Below, piece by piece: positions 55,001-62,506 of a DNA stretch of 64,000 nucleotides. The notes below the pieces were generated by a model. That model saw only the letters and a program-made list of their open reading frames with translations, was not told the DNA's origin and made no database searches. Made by a program: the position numbers and the translations under genes. The stretch's first letter is position 1; each line of letters begins with the position of its first letter. Source of the stretch: Ignavibacterium sp. (GTDB lineage: Bacteria; Bacteroidota; Ignavibacteria; Ignavibacteriales; Ignavibacteriaceae); the NCBI RefSeq assembly GCF_025998815.1, contig NZ_AP026678.1, forward strand, positions 3,348,001 to 3,412,000, written 5' to 3'.

Positions 55001-55105
55001 ACAGTTGTAATCGGCGGCTTAATTACTTCAACATTGTTAACACTGGTAGTGCTGCCAACTATTTTTGATTGGGTAGAAAAAAAGAAAGAAGAAAGGGAAT
55101 TATGA
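52016..55105 (+). CDS. czcA: CzcA-family heavy-metal efflux RND pump
   Basis: HME-RND pump of 1029 aa. IASNQLPIDAVPDITTNQVQ follows helix 1. Transmembrane helix 4 reads GAIDFGIIVDGAVVLMEN, i.e. the D-x5-D-x6-E proton-relay pattern of CzcA-type (Co/Zn/Cd or Ni) pumps rather than CusA. The second half carries the matching helices (FIALFGVAVLNGVVML) and GSEIRLRPVITTALVASLGF. It expels divalent cations from periplasm or cytoplasm with the adjacent adaptor and channel. Exact metal is not predictable from sequence. The next gene overlaps its stop by 4 bases. Confidence 0.93.
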   Translation: MINKIILFAVRQRMFVMLGVIALIIGGIIASNQLPIDAVPDITTNQVQIFTVAPALAPQEIERLVSYPIEVAMQNLPDIEEVRSVSKFGLSAVTVIFKENVDTYFGRQLVFERLQEAKGDLPAGLEPELGPVTTGLGEVYQYQVVGEGYTPMELRSIQDWIISKQLAGIPGLAEINTFGGELKQYQVQIDPQKLLKYNLSLRDVIEAVEKNNANAPGGYIEHKQEQYIVVGEGLAKTISDIENIIVKANDGIPIFVKDVAQVQEGAAIRQGAATLNGKTEIVAGMTMMLKGENARLVTERVKERVKEIEKNLPSGVRIVPFYERTELVEKTIRTVIRNLTEGGLLVILILFLLLMNLRGGFIVASVIPLSMLFALIMMKLNGISGNLMSLGAIDFGIIVDGAVVLMENAIRKLHERQHSTKKTEGVQQTLIGSFLEVGRPLVFGVSIIIIVYLPILTLQGTEGKMFKPMAYTVVFALIGALFLTLTYVPVASTFFFKNGKVAEKESPVIKFLKPRYNKTLLFALKHKIIVVASVALIFIASLILFTRLGGEFIPTLDEGDILIELRRLPSISLTESIHTAQMLEAELKSIPEVISVVTKTGRPEIATDPMSIYQSDVYIKMLPREEWKTAKTKDEMIAKMTEVMNRIPGIGGGFSQPIEMRFNELIAGVRSDVGVKIFGEDLDTLARIANDVAELMQRIKGSADIRVQQTEGLPQLRIVIDRNKIARYGINVSDVNILIETALAGTNVGKIYEGEKQFDLVVKLNQQSSNNIESIQNLLVPSANNGNLIRLGDVADFMMIEGPAEISHSAGRRMIVTESNVRERDLQSYVEELQIKIDKQIYLPVGYQIKYGGEFENLERATERLYIVVPIALGLIFILLFVSVNSIRQALIIFTGIPFAVVGGVVALWIRDIPFSISAGVGFIALFGVAVLNGVVMLTYYNTLIKEGMNIRDAVIKGSEIRLRPVITTALVASLGFIPMAISTSPGAEVQRPLATVVIGGLITSTLLTLVVLPTIFDWVEKKKEEREL

Positions 55106-55749
55106 CCGGCTTATCTCAAATAATATTAGGCGCTTTTTTATTGAGCATTGTTCACGCATCAATACCAAATCACTGGATTCCGTTGGTGGCTCTTTCAAAA
55201 GCAGAAAAGTGGAGTGAAAAACTAACACTCGGGATTACAGCAATTTCTGGTTTTGCACATACGCTTAGTACAATAATTATTGGAATAATTGTGGGATTCC
55301 TCGGTTATAAATTATCCGGTTCCTATTCATTTATTGTTGGAGTGATTGCACCAGGCATCTTGATTCTTCTTGGAAGTGTTTATCTTGTGCTGAGTATCAG
55401 GGCAAACAAACATCATCATCACCATCATCATTCTCATGAAATTAATATTGATGAAGTTAAAAAGAGAACAACTAAAGCAATAATTCTTACACTTACAATT
55501 TCGATGTTCTTTTCTCCTTGTCTTGAAATTGAAGCATATTTTTTTGTTGCAAGCAAACTCGGCTGGCAAGGAATAATTTCGGTTTCGATTATCTATACTG
55601 TAATTACCATTGCCGGAATGCTTCTGCTTGTGTGGCTTGGAAAGAAAGGTGTGAAAAAGATAAAGTCACATTTCCTTGAACACCATGAAAAAACAATTAC
55701 AGGTGCTTTATTAATCATTCTGGGAATTGCCGGATATTTTATTAGTTAA
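55102..55749 (+). CDS. Polytopic membrane protein with His-rich loop (NicO/RcnA-like)
   Basis: Protein of 215 aa from ATG 55102 (GAAAGGGA upstream, 4-base overlap with the pump gene; a longer frame to 55069 would read inside that gene). About six hydrophobic segments. The first contains LSIVHASIPNHWIPLVALSKA, followed by GFAHTLSTIIIGIIVGF; these His/Asn positions resemble the H-x4-D/NHW pattern of nickel/cobalt exporters. A cytoplasmic-type loop has seven His in a row then SH (KHHHHHHHSHE). FFSPCLEIEAYF lies in the fourth helix. It is probably a divalent-metal transporter accessory to the czc-like pump. Family not certain. Confidence 0.7.
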   Translation: MTGLSQIILGAFLLSIVHASIPNHWIPLVALSKAEKWSEKLTLGITAISGFAHTLSTIIIGIIVGFLGYKLSGSYSFIVGVIAPGILILLGSVYLVLSIRANKHHHHHHHSHEINIDEVKKRTTKAIILTLTISMFFSPCLEIEAYFFVASKLGWQGIISVSIIYTVITIAGMLLLVWLGKKGVKKIKSHFLEHHEKTITGALLIILGIAGYFIS

Positions 55750-55775
55750 AGAAAAGAATCAATAGGTCATTTTTT

Positions 55776-56960
55776 ATGAAAAAATATCAACTGAAAAATA
55801 TTGATTGTGCTTCGTGTGCTGCAAAGATTGAAGACGAACTTTCAAAAATTGTAATGATTGGATACTTGTGCAATCTTCCATTAGTAAACGGTACACCAGA
55901 TGCGTTTTTCGATGTGCAGAAAACCCTTTACAGATTCAGAATTTTAAACGGTTCCAACGCAAGAGTCTATAAACTGGCACTATCAGATAATAGTAATTTC
56001 TGGCTAATTGCTTCTGATTCAGGATTGAAAGATCATCCGGCTCAGATTAATAATTTTTTCTTAGCACCCGGCGAGCGAGCTGATATTCTGATTGATTTTT
56101 CTAATTATACAGTCGGGGAATCTGTAGTATTGAAATCTCTTCCGTTCTCAGGAACGGGTGGAACTTATCCTCAGGGATTGGAAATGAATGTTCTTACTTT
56201 TAATATAATCGGAAATGGAAACTCAAATGGAATAGTGCCCGATAATCTGTCAACTATCGAATACTATAATGTTAATGACATAAGAAGGACGAGAAACTTT
56301 ACTCTTACCAGGATTATGACAGGTAGCAATATGCATAGAATCAACGGGTTAACATTCGATATAAACAGGATTGATGAAATAATTATTAAGGATGAACTTG
56401 AAGAATGGAAATTCATTAACAACACAAATGAATATCACCCGATGCACATACACGGTGTTATGTTTCAGGTTTACTCACGAAACGGAAATACCACTATTCC
56501 GCCCAATGATAAAGGTTGGAAGGATACAGTACTTATAAATCCCAATGAAACAGTTAGTGTACTTGTAAAGTTTGTTGACTATTCCGGAACATATCTTCTT
56601 CATTGCCATAATCTTGAACACGAAGATGATGGAATGATGATTAACATAAGAATTGATAATCCCACCGATGTTGATGATGAAATTACTTCACCGGGAAATT
56701 TTGAACTTTATCAGAACTATCCTAATCCGTTTAATTCATCAACAAAGATTTCGTACAGACTAAAGACACCTGCCAGACAGGTAAGTTTATCTATTTACGA
56801 TGTTAAAGGAAATCTTATCGAAACATTATTTGATGGTCAACAGTCAGCCGGAGAATATTCTTTTGTCTGGAATGCTTCAGATTATTCAAGTGGAACATAT
56901 TTTCTTAAAATGAATGTAGATGGAATTTTTAAGACGATTAAATTGATTTACTTAAAATAA
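55776..56960 (+). CDS. Chimera: heavy-metal ATPase N-terminus joined to multicopper oxidase C-terminus with T9SS domain
   Basis: One open frame of 394 aa joins two unrelated genes. Residues 1 to about 25 begin a heavy-metal-associated domain (IDCASCAAKIEDELSK; Cys11, Cys14), as at the start of Zn/Cd ATPases. From about residue 27 the protein is the second and third domains of a CotA/bilirubin-oxidase-like multicopper oxidase: LYRFRILNGSNARVYKLAL, HPMHIHG (His221, His224, His226) and HCHNLEHEDDGM (His276, Cys277, His278, His282, Met287). A T9SS sorting domain (QNYPNPFNSSTKISY) follows. The first oxidase domain with its HxH copper ligands and any signal peptide are missing, so function is doubtful. 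The best reading is a deletion or an assembly join near 55850. Confidence 0.85.
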   Translation: MKKYQLKNIDCASCAAKIEDELSKIVMIGYLCNLPLVNGTPDAFFDVQKTLYRFRILNGSNARVYKLALSDNSNFWLIASDSGLKDHPAQINNFFLAPGERADILIDFSNYTVGESVVLKSLPFSGTGGTYPQGLEMNVLTFNIIGNGNSNGIVPDNLSTIEYYNVNDIRRTRNFTLTRIMTGSNMHRINGLTFDINRIDEIIIKDELEEWKFINNTNEYHPMHIHGVMFQVYSRNGNTTIPPNDKGWKDTVLINPNETVSVLVKFVDYSGTYLLHCHNLEHEDDGMMINIRIDNPTDVDDEITSPGNFELYQNYPNPFNSSTKISYRLKTPARQVSLSIYDVKGNLIETLFDGQQSAGEYSFVWNASDYSSGTYFLKMNVDGIFKTIKLIYLK

Positions 56961-57464
56961 TTTTGTTAAAAAAACAGACTGATAATCCAATTTGCTCGGG
57001 AAAATAAAATGTTGTTTCTTCATCTTGTTTAAGAAATCTATCAAGCTCAAATCAACATTTATTTTTATCAACCAACGATTGTTGATGTCGAGGCTTTTTA
57101 TAAACATTTATTCCTGAATTGAATGTTTTAATACAATACTATCAAATAAAATTGCTTTATCCTGTAATAAATTTTTTAACTAAACCTTACATATTCCTGA
57201 TAAATCAAATCTGAATGCCCTTATTAAAAATTAGGTCTGTTAATCCTGCAAACGAACTTATCTAAATTTGATTGTCAATTTTAATCTTAAATTTTCGATT
57301 ATTAATATGGATAAAGGACAATTAATCAGAAGAATTTTACTTAAGAACTTCAATTAATGAACATTTGTTTTGCTTTGAATCACCACAGATTTCAGTTAAG
57401 TTGATTTTTTAATGATTGTTAATTAAATAAGAGTCGGAAAATCTGATATAAAGGAAAGAGGAAA
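56961..57464. other. 504-base AT-rich region without a recognised gene
   Basis: No frame of useful length on either strand. The only structure noticed is a small hairpin ATCAAC/GTTGAT (57068-57087) followed 10 bases later by five T, which could be a weak terminator for the chimeric gene. The right end (GAAAGAGG at 57454-57461) supplies the Shine-Dalgarno of the TPR gene. The boundary between the metal island and housekeeping genes falls here. Confidence 0.4.
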
Positions 57465-57950
57465 ATGATAGATAAAGAAAAAGAAAATCTGGCATTAGAA
57501 TATTTTGAAAAAGCTTACAGGTTGCACATAGGTGGAAAAATTCAGGAAGCCATTAAAGCTTACAGAAAATCACTTCAGTATTATCCTACTGCCAAAGCAC
57601 ACACTTATCTTGGTTGGGCTTTAAGTCTTGAAAAAAAATTTGAGGAAGCTATTGAGGAATGTAAAATCGCAATTGAATTAGATCCAGATTATGGAAATCC
57701 TTATAATGACATTGGAACTTACCTGCTTGCACTCAACAAATATGATGATGCTGTTTATTGGTTTCAAAAAGCTCTGGATGCTAAGGATTACTCCACACGA
57801 TATATTCCGTTCTATCATTTGGGAAAAATTTATGAGCTCAGAGGATCTTATTTTACAGCACTGAAATATTACTCAGATTCACTTGAGCTGAATCCGGAAT
57901 TCGAACCTGCAAAAACAGCTTATTACAAACTCATTGCAATGATGAATTAA
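57465..57950 (+). CDS. Tetratricopeptide repeat protein
   Basis: Protein of 161 aa without signal peptide, made of about four TPR units: ALEYFEKAYRLHIGGKIQEA, AYRKSLQYYPTAKAHTYLGWAL, AIEECKIAIELDPDYGNPYND and ALKYYSDSLELNPEFEPAKT. TPRs mediate protein-protein contacts; the partner is unknown. It stands alone after a long gap, ahead of a PtsN-like gene. Good Shine-Dalgarno. Confidence 0.88.
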   Translation: MIDKEKENLALEYFEKAYRLHIGGKIQEAIKAYRKSLQYYPTAKAHTYLGWALSLEKKFEEAIEECKIAIELDPDYGNPYNDIGTYLLALNKYDDAVYWFQKALDAKDYSTRYIPFYHLGKIYELRGSYFTALKYYSDSLELNPEFEPAKTAYYKLIAMMN

Positions 57951-58023
57951 CATTTAATTGCAGAACTTTACCCGTATTGTTAAATTGTTATACAAAATTT
58001 TATTCATTTAACAGTTCATCTTA

Positions 58024-58494
58024 ATGAAAGTCAGCGAAATTTTATCCAAAGAATTTATTATTGCAGAACTTGAAAGTTCTGATAAAGAATCTGCTATTAA
58101 CGAACTTATTGATTTATTTAAAAATGATCCGAGAGTTGAAGACATTGAAAAGGTAAGAAATGCCGTGCTAGAAAGAGAAAATATAATGTCAACCGGCGTT
58201 GGAAAAGGTTTTGCAATTCCACACGGTAAAACTGATGCGGTGAAAGAAATAATAGCAGCTTTCGGAAGAAAGAAAGATGGTATTGATTACGATGCTCTTG
58301 ATGGTAATCCTGTTAGTTTGATTTTTCTTTTAGTCGGAAAAGAAACAATGATTAGTGCGCATATTAAACTGCTCAGCAGAATATCCCGTATGATGAACAA
58401 AGATGATTTCAGAATAAGACTTATGAATGCTGAGACATCAGACGAGATTATGAATGTGTTTCTGGAAGAAGAAAAAAGTTATCTCGAAATCTGA
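58024..58494 (+). CDS. PTS EIIA (fructose/nitrogen type) domain protein, PtsN-like
   Basis: Protein of 156 aa spanning one PTS EIIA type-2 domain. The phosphorylatable His lies in GVGKGFAIPHGKTDAV (about residues 59-74), and LIFLLVGKE and HIKLLSRISRMM are family-typical. Such single-domain proteins usually act in regulation (PtsN-like) rather than sugar uptake; no EIIB or EIIC is nearby. It is 29 bases ahead of hisS and probably cotranscribed. Confidence 0.9.
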   Translation: MKVSEILSKEFIIAELESSDKESAINELIDLFKNDPRVEDIEKVRNAVLERENIMSTGVGKGFAIPHGKTDAVKEIIAAFGRKKDGIDYDALDGNPVSLIFLLVGKETMISAHIKLLSRISRMMNKDDFRIRLMNAETSDEIMNVFLEEEKSYLEI

Positions 58495-58523
58495 GCTTAT
58501 TACAAACCTCAATTAGAATTTTT

Positions 58524-59792
58524 ATGATCAAAGCAATAACCGGTACCAGGGATATCCTTCCATCCGAAATCAGAAAATGGTATCATCTCGAAAATCTTGT
58601 TAAAAAAATTTTTCACAATTTTAATTATAAAGAAATCAGAACACCTGTTTTTGAAGAGACAGCATTATTTGCAAGAGGAATTGGTGAAGAAACAGATATT
58701 GTTAGTAAAGAGATGTACACTTTCAAAGATAGAAGTGATACATCAGTTACTCTTAAACCTGAAATGACAGCCGGAGTGGTTCGTGCTTACATCGAACATT
58801 CACTTGGCGAAAAGCAACCTCTTACAAAAGTTTTTTATATCTCTCCGATGTTCAGACAGGAAAGACCTCAGGCAGGAAGACTTCGTCAATTCCATCAGTT
58901 TGGTGCCGAAGCTCTTGGCAGCGCTTCGCCTTTACTCGATGCTGAAATGATCGAAATGGCTTTTGAAATTTTAAGATCGCTTGGACTAAAAGATTTATCT
59001 GTAAAAATAAATTCACTCGGAATTCCTTCTGCAAGAGAAAATTATAAGAATGAACTGAGAAAATATTTATCGGATAAAAAAGATAAACTGACCGAAGAAA
59101 GTAAAATCAGATTTGAAAAAAACATTTTGAGAATTTTCGATAGTAAAGCCGAACAAGACCAGGAAATAATGAAAAATGCTCCTTTGCTGATTGACTATCT
59201 TGATGATGAAAGTAAAAATGATTTTGAAGTTGTTAAAACTTATCTGAGGAATCTAAATATACCTTTTGAAGTTGAACCAAAACTTGTTCGCGGATTGGAC
59301 TACTACACTAAAACTACCTTTGAAATCATCAGCGGAAAAGTTGGAGCACAGAGTTCACTTTGCGGTGGTGGCAGATATGATTTACTTGTAGAAGAACTTG
59401 GTGGTAAATCAACTCCGGGCGTTGGCTTTGCAGCGGGAATGGAAAGAATCCTTCTTGCCTGTGAGAATGAAAATGTACTGAATCTTCCTGAACCTTCAAT
59501 TGACATTTATCTTGTAAGAATTGATAATGATTTACTTTTAAAGATTTCTGAGCTTGCTTCGCAACTGAGGAAGAATGATCTAACAGTTGATTACGATTAT
59601 CTGAACAGAAGTGTTAAAGCTCAGATGCGCGAGGCAAATAAAATGAATTCAAGATTTGTTTTATTTGTTGGTGGTGATGAATATAAGAATGAAGAGCTTG
59701 TACTTAAAAATTTATCAAATGGTCAGCAGGAAAATATTAAACTAAGTGAGTTGAGTACACTTATTAGTCGGGTAAAGAATTATGGCGCTTAA
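58524..59792 (+). CDS. hisS: Histidyl-tRNA synthetase
   Basis: Class II aminoacyl-tRNA synthetase, 422 aa, charging tRNA-His. Begins TGTRDILPSEIRKWYHLE. Class II motif 2 is visible as FYISPMFRQERPQAGRLRQF, and the HisRS-specific substrate motif 1 as LVRGLDYYTKTTFEI with motif 3 GVGFAAGMERILLA. The C-terminal anticodon-binding domain starts near residue 325 (IDIYLVRID) and includes KAQMREANKMNSRFVLFVGG. Length is normal. Overlaps the next small gene by 11 bases. Confidence 0.97.
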   Translation: MIKAITGTRDILPSEIRKWYHLENLVKKIFHNFNYKEIRTPVFEETALFARGIGEETDIVSKEMYTFKDRSDTSVTLKPEMTAGVVRAYIEHSLGEKQPLTKVFYISPMFRQERPQAGRLRQFHQFGAEALGSASPLLDAEMIEMAFEILRSLGLKDLSVKINSLGIPSARENYKNELRKYLSDKKDKLTEESKIRFEKNILRIFDSKAEQDQEIMKNAPLLIDYLDDESKNDFEVVKTYLRNLNIPFEVEPKLVRGLDYYTKTTFEIISGKVGAQSSLCGGGRYDLLVEELGGKSTPGVGFAAGMERILLACENENVLNLPEPSIDIYLVRIDNDLLLKISELASQLRKNDLTVDYDYLNRSVKAQMREANKMNSRFVLFVGGDEYKNEELVLKNLSNGQQENIKLSELSTLISRVKNYGA

Positions 59793-60303
59793 AAAACCAA
59801 AGGAAGTTCCTAAGATTCCCAAAGCAAGGGAAAAAACAATTGACAAACTCAAAAAAGCAATTCCCAAAAAGAAAAAAGAAGAAATAGAATTCAACTGCAA
59901 AATTTATTTTTATTACGATTCAGTCTCTAAAAAACAAAAGTATCGTTTTCAGTTAGAAACTCTGAAAATTTTTTCCGCTTTGAATTATAAAATTTCCACT
60001 CAGTCAAGAAAAGAAAAAAATGAAATTGATATAAGTGTATTGGGTTTATCAGCACAGAATGATTATCTGGTTCAAGCTCAGCCAGCAACAGCTGAAATAG
60101 ATTTTGAAGATCTGTTCGGCGAATACACTTTGAACATCATCAAACAGGATGGAAGTATTAATTCAGCGATACTGAATTTTAACATATTCAAAAAAGAAAT
60201 TGAACTTGTAAAAGAATTTCTCCCTCAGAAAAAGAACAACGGAAAGTTCTGCACATTTGAAATCGATAAATCAATGTTTTCATTCTCAAGTGAATTTGTT
60301 TAA
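59782..60303 (+). CDS. Conserved-looking unknown protein between hisS and the rRNA methyltransferase gene
   Basis: Protein of 173 aa with no signal peptide. The first ~38 residues are very Lys/Pro-rich (ALKKPKEVPKIPKAREKT, AIPKKKKEE) and probably disordered. The remainder is mixed alpha/beta (KIYFYYDSVSKKQKYRFQLE, ALNYKISTQSRK, LAQ-like turns) with no motif I recognise. It overlaps hisS by 11 bases and ends 2 bases before the methyltransferase start, so translation of the three is probably coupled. A basic tail next to translation and RNA-modification genes hints at RNA binding, but this is only a guess. Confidence 0.7.
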   Translation: MALKKPKEVPKIPKAREKTIDKLKKAIPKKKKEEIEFNCKIYFYYDSVSKKQKYRFQLETLKIFSALNYKISTQSRKEKNEIDISVLGLSAQNDYLVQAQPATAEIDFEDLFGEYTLNIIKQDGSINSAILNFNIFKKEIELVKEFLPQKKNNGKFCTFEIDKSMFSFSSEFV

Positions 60304-60305
60304 AG

Positions 60306-61070
60306 ATGAATCTTATAATCGGAAGAAAACCTGTACTGGAAGCTCTGAACAGCGATGAGGAAATAACTCAGGTTTATATTCTGTATGGTCAGGAAGGCGG
60401 AATAATTAATGCAATTCGTGTTGCAGCTAAGAAAAAGGGAGTTAAAGTAAGTCAAATTACACTAGAGAAATTCAGACAAATTGTAAAAGACAAAAATGCT
60501 CAAGGTGTGGTTGCTCTAAAATCTTCGCAAAAATTCTATACACTTCAGGAAATAATTCAAATAGCAAAATTCAAAAATTCAAAAGCCCTCTCCTTAGGAG
60601 AGGGTTTGGGTGAGGCCCCACTTCTCTTAATATTAGATTCAATTCAGGATACACATAATGTTGGTGCAATTTTAAGAACAGCAGAATGCAGCGGAGTTGA
60701 TGGAATCATTATCACAAAACATAATTCGGCACCGATAAATGAAACTGTAGCTAAAACATCTGCAGGTGCGAGTGAGATTGTTAAGATATGTCAGGTTAAT
60801 AATTTAGCAAATGCAATAGATGAGCTTAAGAAAGAAGGTTTCTGGATTGTCGGTTCATATCTCGGTAATTCAAAACCATATACTGAAATTGATTATAAAA
60901 TGCCTGTTGCATTAATTGTTGGTAATGAAGAAAAAGGCATAAGAAAATTAACTGCGGATAAATGTGATTTCCTCGTTCACATTCCGATGAAAGGGAAAAT
61001 TCAATCTCTCAATGTTTCAGTCGCAGCAGGAATACTTCTCTTCGAAATTCTAAGGCAGAGAATTTTATAA
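60306..61070 (+). CDS. rlmB: TrmH/SpoU-family 23S rRNA 2'-O-methyltransferase (RlmB-like)
   Basis: SPOUT methyltransferase of 254 aa. The N-terminal substrate-binding domain starts LIIGRKPVLEAL and includes KDKNAQGVVAL. The catalytic domain has motif 1 DSIQDTHNVGAILRTAE (about residues 115-131), motif 2 VALIVGNEEKGI and motif 3 HIPMKGKIQSLNVSVAAGILL, which form the SAM-binding knot. It methylates a ribose in 23S rRNA. Between the two domains an extra segment (KALSLGEGLGEAP, about residues 94-107) is encoded by a palindromic repeat inserted in frame at 60585-60617. Relatives lack this. Other TrmH members cannot be excluded. Confidence 0.92.
   Translation: MNLIIGRKPVLEALNSDEEITQVYILYGQEGGIINAIRVAAKKKGVKVSQITLEKFRQIVKDKNAQGVVALKSSQKFYTLQEIIQIAKFKNSKALSLGEGLGEAPLLLILDSIQDTHNVGAILRTAECSGVDGIIITKHNSAPINETVAKTSAGASEIVKICQVNNLANAIDELKKEGFWIVGSYLGNSKPYTEIDYKMPVALIVGNEEKGIRKLTADKCDFLVHIPMKGKIQSLNVSVAAGILLFEILRQRIL
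60585..60617 (+). repeat. Palindromic repeat inserted in frame in the methyltransferase gene
   Basis: CCCTCTCCTTAGGAGAGGG (60586-60604) is a perfect palindrome with 9-base arms and is followed by TTTGGGTGAGG. It is translated as ALSLGEGLGE. A degenerate copy in the other orientation lies at 35945-35990. Confidence 0.75.
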
Positions 61071-61161
61071 AAAATTCTTTGTGACTTTGTCTTTTCTTTA
61101 CGCTAAATTTCAGTAGTAAAACAATTCTAATTAAGCACGGGAACCTAACAAAGGAGGAAAT

Positions 61162-62268
61162 ATGAAATCGAAATTATTTCTCACTCTTATTCTGATACTT
61201 TCACTTTCCTGTTTTTATGAATCGGTTACATTCTCTCAGGATAAAAAGAAAAAGAAATCTGTTAAGGAGGTAATCAAAGATGTTAATAAAAAAGAACAAA
61301 CTGATACCAAGCAAACAGATTTAAAGAAAATTGTTGAAGAAAATGTAACAGATACCAATCAGAAAAATGCAGACGATAATTCTAAATCATCAGCACAAAA
61401 AATTTCTCACATAGTTCAGACAAAGCACTTTTATAAATTTGGTTCTGCTCAGGATGAAGGAATCAAAGTTTCAGAGAAGCATTTTGATGATAGTGGAAAT
61501 GTAATAGAATTCTCGGAATATGATTCCGATGGTTCAATTCTGAAGAAAGAAAAATATGCTTATGATAGTAATCAGAAAATGACAGAGCATATTCTTTACA
61601 ACTCAGATGGAGAAATTGAAATGAAAGAAATATTTAAGTATGATGGAGATAAAGTTAAAGAATATGCTGTATATAATTCTGACGGTGAGTTAGAAAAAAA
61701 ATCAATTTATAAGTTCGAGAATAATTTACTGAAAGAAGAGACACTTTATAATTCAGATGGAGAACCTGAAGCAAAATTTGTTTATTCATATAAAGGTGAT
61801 CTACTAAGTGGTAAATCAAAGTTTAATCCAGAAGGGGAACTCGAGGAAAAACTTATTGTAAATTATTATGACAATGGTAAGCCATCTGAAGAAGTTTATT
61901 ATAACAGCGAAGGTTCAATCACCAAAAAAATTGTATACAGATTAAATTCATTTGGTAATCTTAAAGAAAAAATTGAATTTGATGATAGTGGTGAACAGGT
62001 TGCAAAGACAACTTATAATTATGATACCAACAACAGATTAATTGAAGAAGCGGAATTCGAATCTGATAATAATCTTATCAGGAAAAATTCATTCACATAT
62101 AATGATCTGGATTTGAAGACTCAATCAATTGAATATGATAGTGATGGAAAGCAAGTGAGCAAATTTTTATATCATTATGATTATGCAAAAAGATTAATTA
62201 AAGCAATTAGTCTCAATCTTCTTGAAGAACCGGTATTTGAAATAAGATATTTATATGAAACAAAATAA
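61162..62268 (+). CDS. Secreted protein with tandem ~23-residue YNSDGE repeats
   Basis: Protein of 368 aa with a signal peptide (LFLTLILILSLSCFYESVTFSQ; the Cys could be lipidated but the box is weak). A Lys/Asp/Thr-rich linker follows to residue about 85. From there about ten imperfect repeats of 22-24 residues follow, with the form Y-N-S-D-G-E-x-E-x-K-x3-Y-K-Y-x-G-x-x-L-K-E (e.g. YNSDGELEKKSIYKFENN, YNSDGEPEAKFVYSYKGD). The pattern recalls YD/RHS- or MORN-like beta-hairpin repeats of exported proteins. Function unknown. AAAGGAGG Shine-Dalgarno; a terminator follows. Confidence 0.75.
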   Translation: MKSKLFLTLILILSLSCFYESVTFSQDKKKKKSVKEVIKDVNKKEQTDTKQTDLKKIVEENVTDTNQKNADDNSKSSAQKISHIVQTKHFYKFGSAQDEGIKVSEKHFDDSGNVIEFSEYDSDGSILKKEKYAYDSNQKMTEHILYNSDGEIEMKEIFKYDGDKVKEYAVYNSDGELEKKSIYKFENNLLKEETLYNSDGEPEAKFVYSYKGDLLSGKSKFNPEGELEEKLIVNYYDNGKPSEEVYYNSEGSITKKIVYRLNSFGNLKEKIEFDDSGEQVAKTTYNYDTNNRLIEEAEFESDNNLIRKNSFTYNDLDLKTQSIEYDSDGKQVSKFLYHYDYAKRLIKAISLNLLEEPVFEIRYLYETK

Positions 62269-62284
62269 ACTTTAATTAAAAAAT

Positions 62285-62335
62285 AGGGTTGACTAAACAA
62301 GAATTGTCAACTTTCTTAAGTCAGCCCTTTTGTTT
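62285..62335 (+). terminator. Intrinsic terminator after the repeat protein gene
   Basis: GGGTTGACT (62286-62294) pairs with AGTCAGCCC (62319-62327, one G-U), with TTGTCAA/TTAAG inside the loop, and runs into TTTTGTTT. Confidence 0.8.
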
Positions 62336-62506
62336 CAGCTATTTTTGTTCCGCAGGAAGAACAAAATTTTTGCTCCATTTTAAAGCTTCGCCTAACAAAT
62401 TGCACAAAAACAAGATTCATCTTTTCTATTAAAAATTTTTCACAAATTTTCTCTCAAAATTTCATTATTTTTCTAATGAATATTTTATACAATACCGGAG
62501 TTTACT

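Noticed and set aside
55069-55101. Longer start for the NicO-like protein
   Set aside because: It lies inside the end of the czcA frame and adds only a basic tail; ATG 55102 has GAAAGGGA and a 4-base stop/start overlap.
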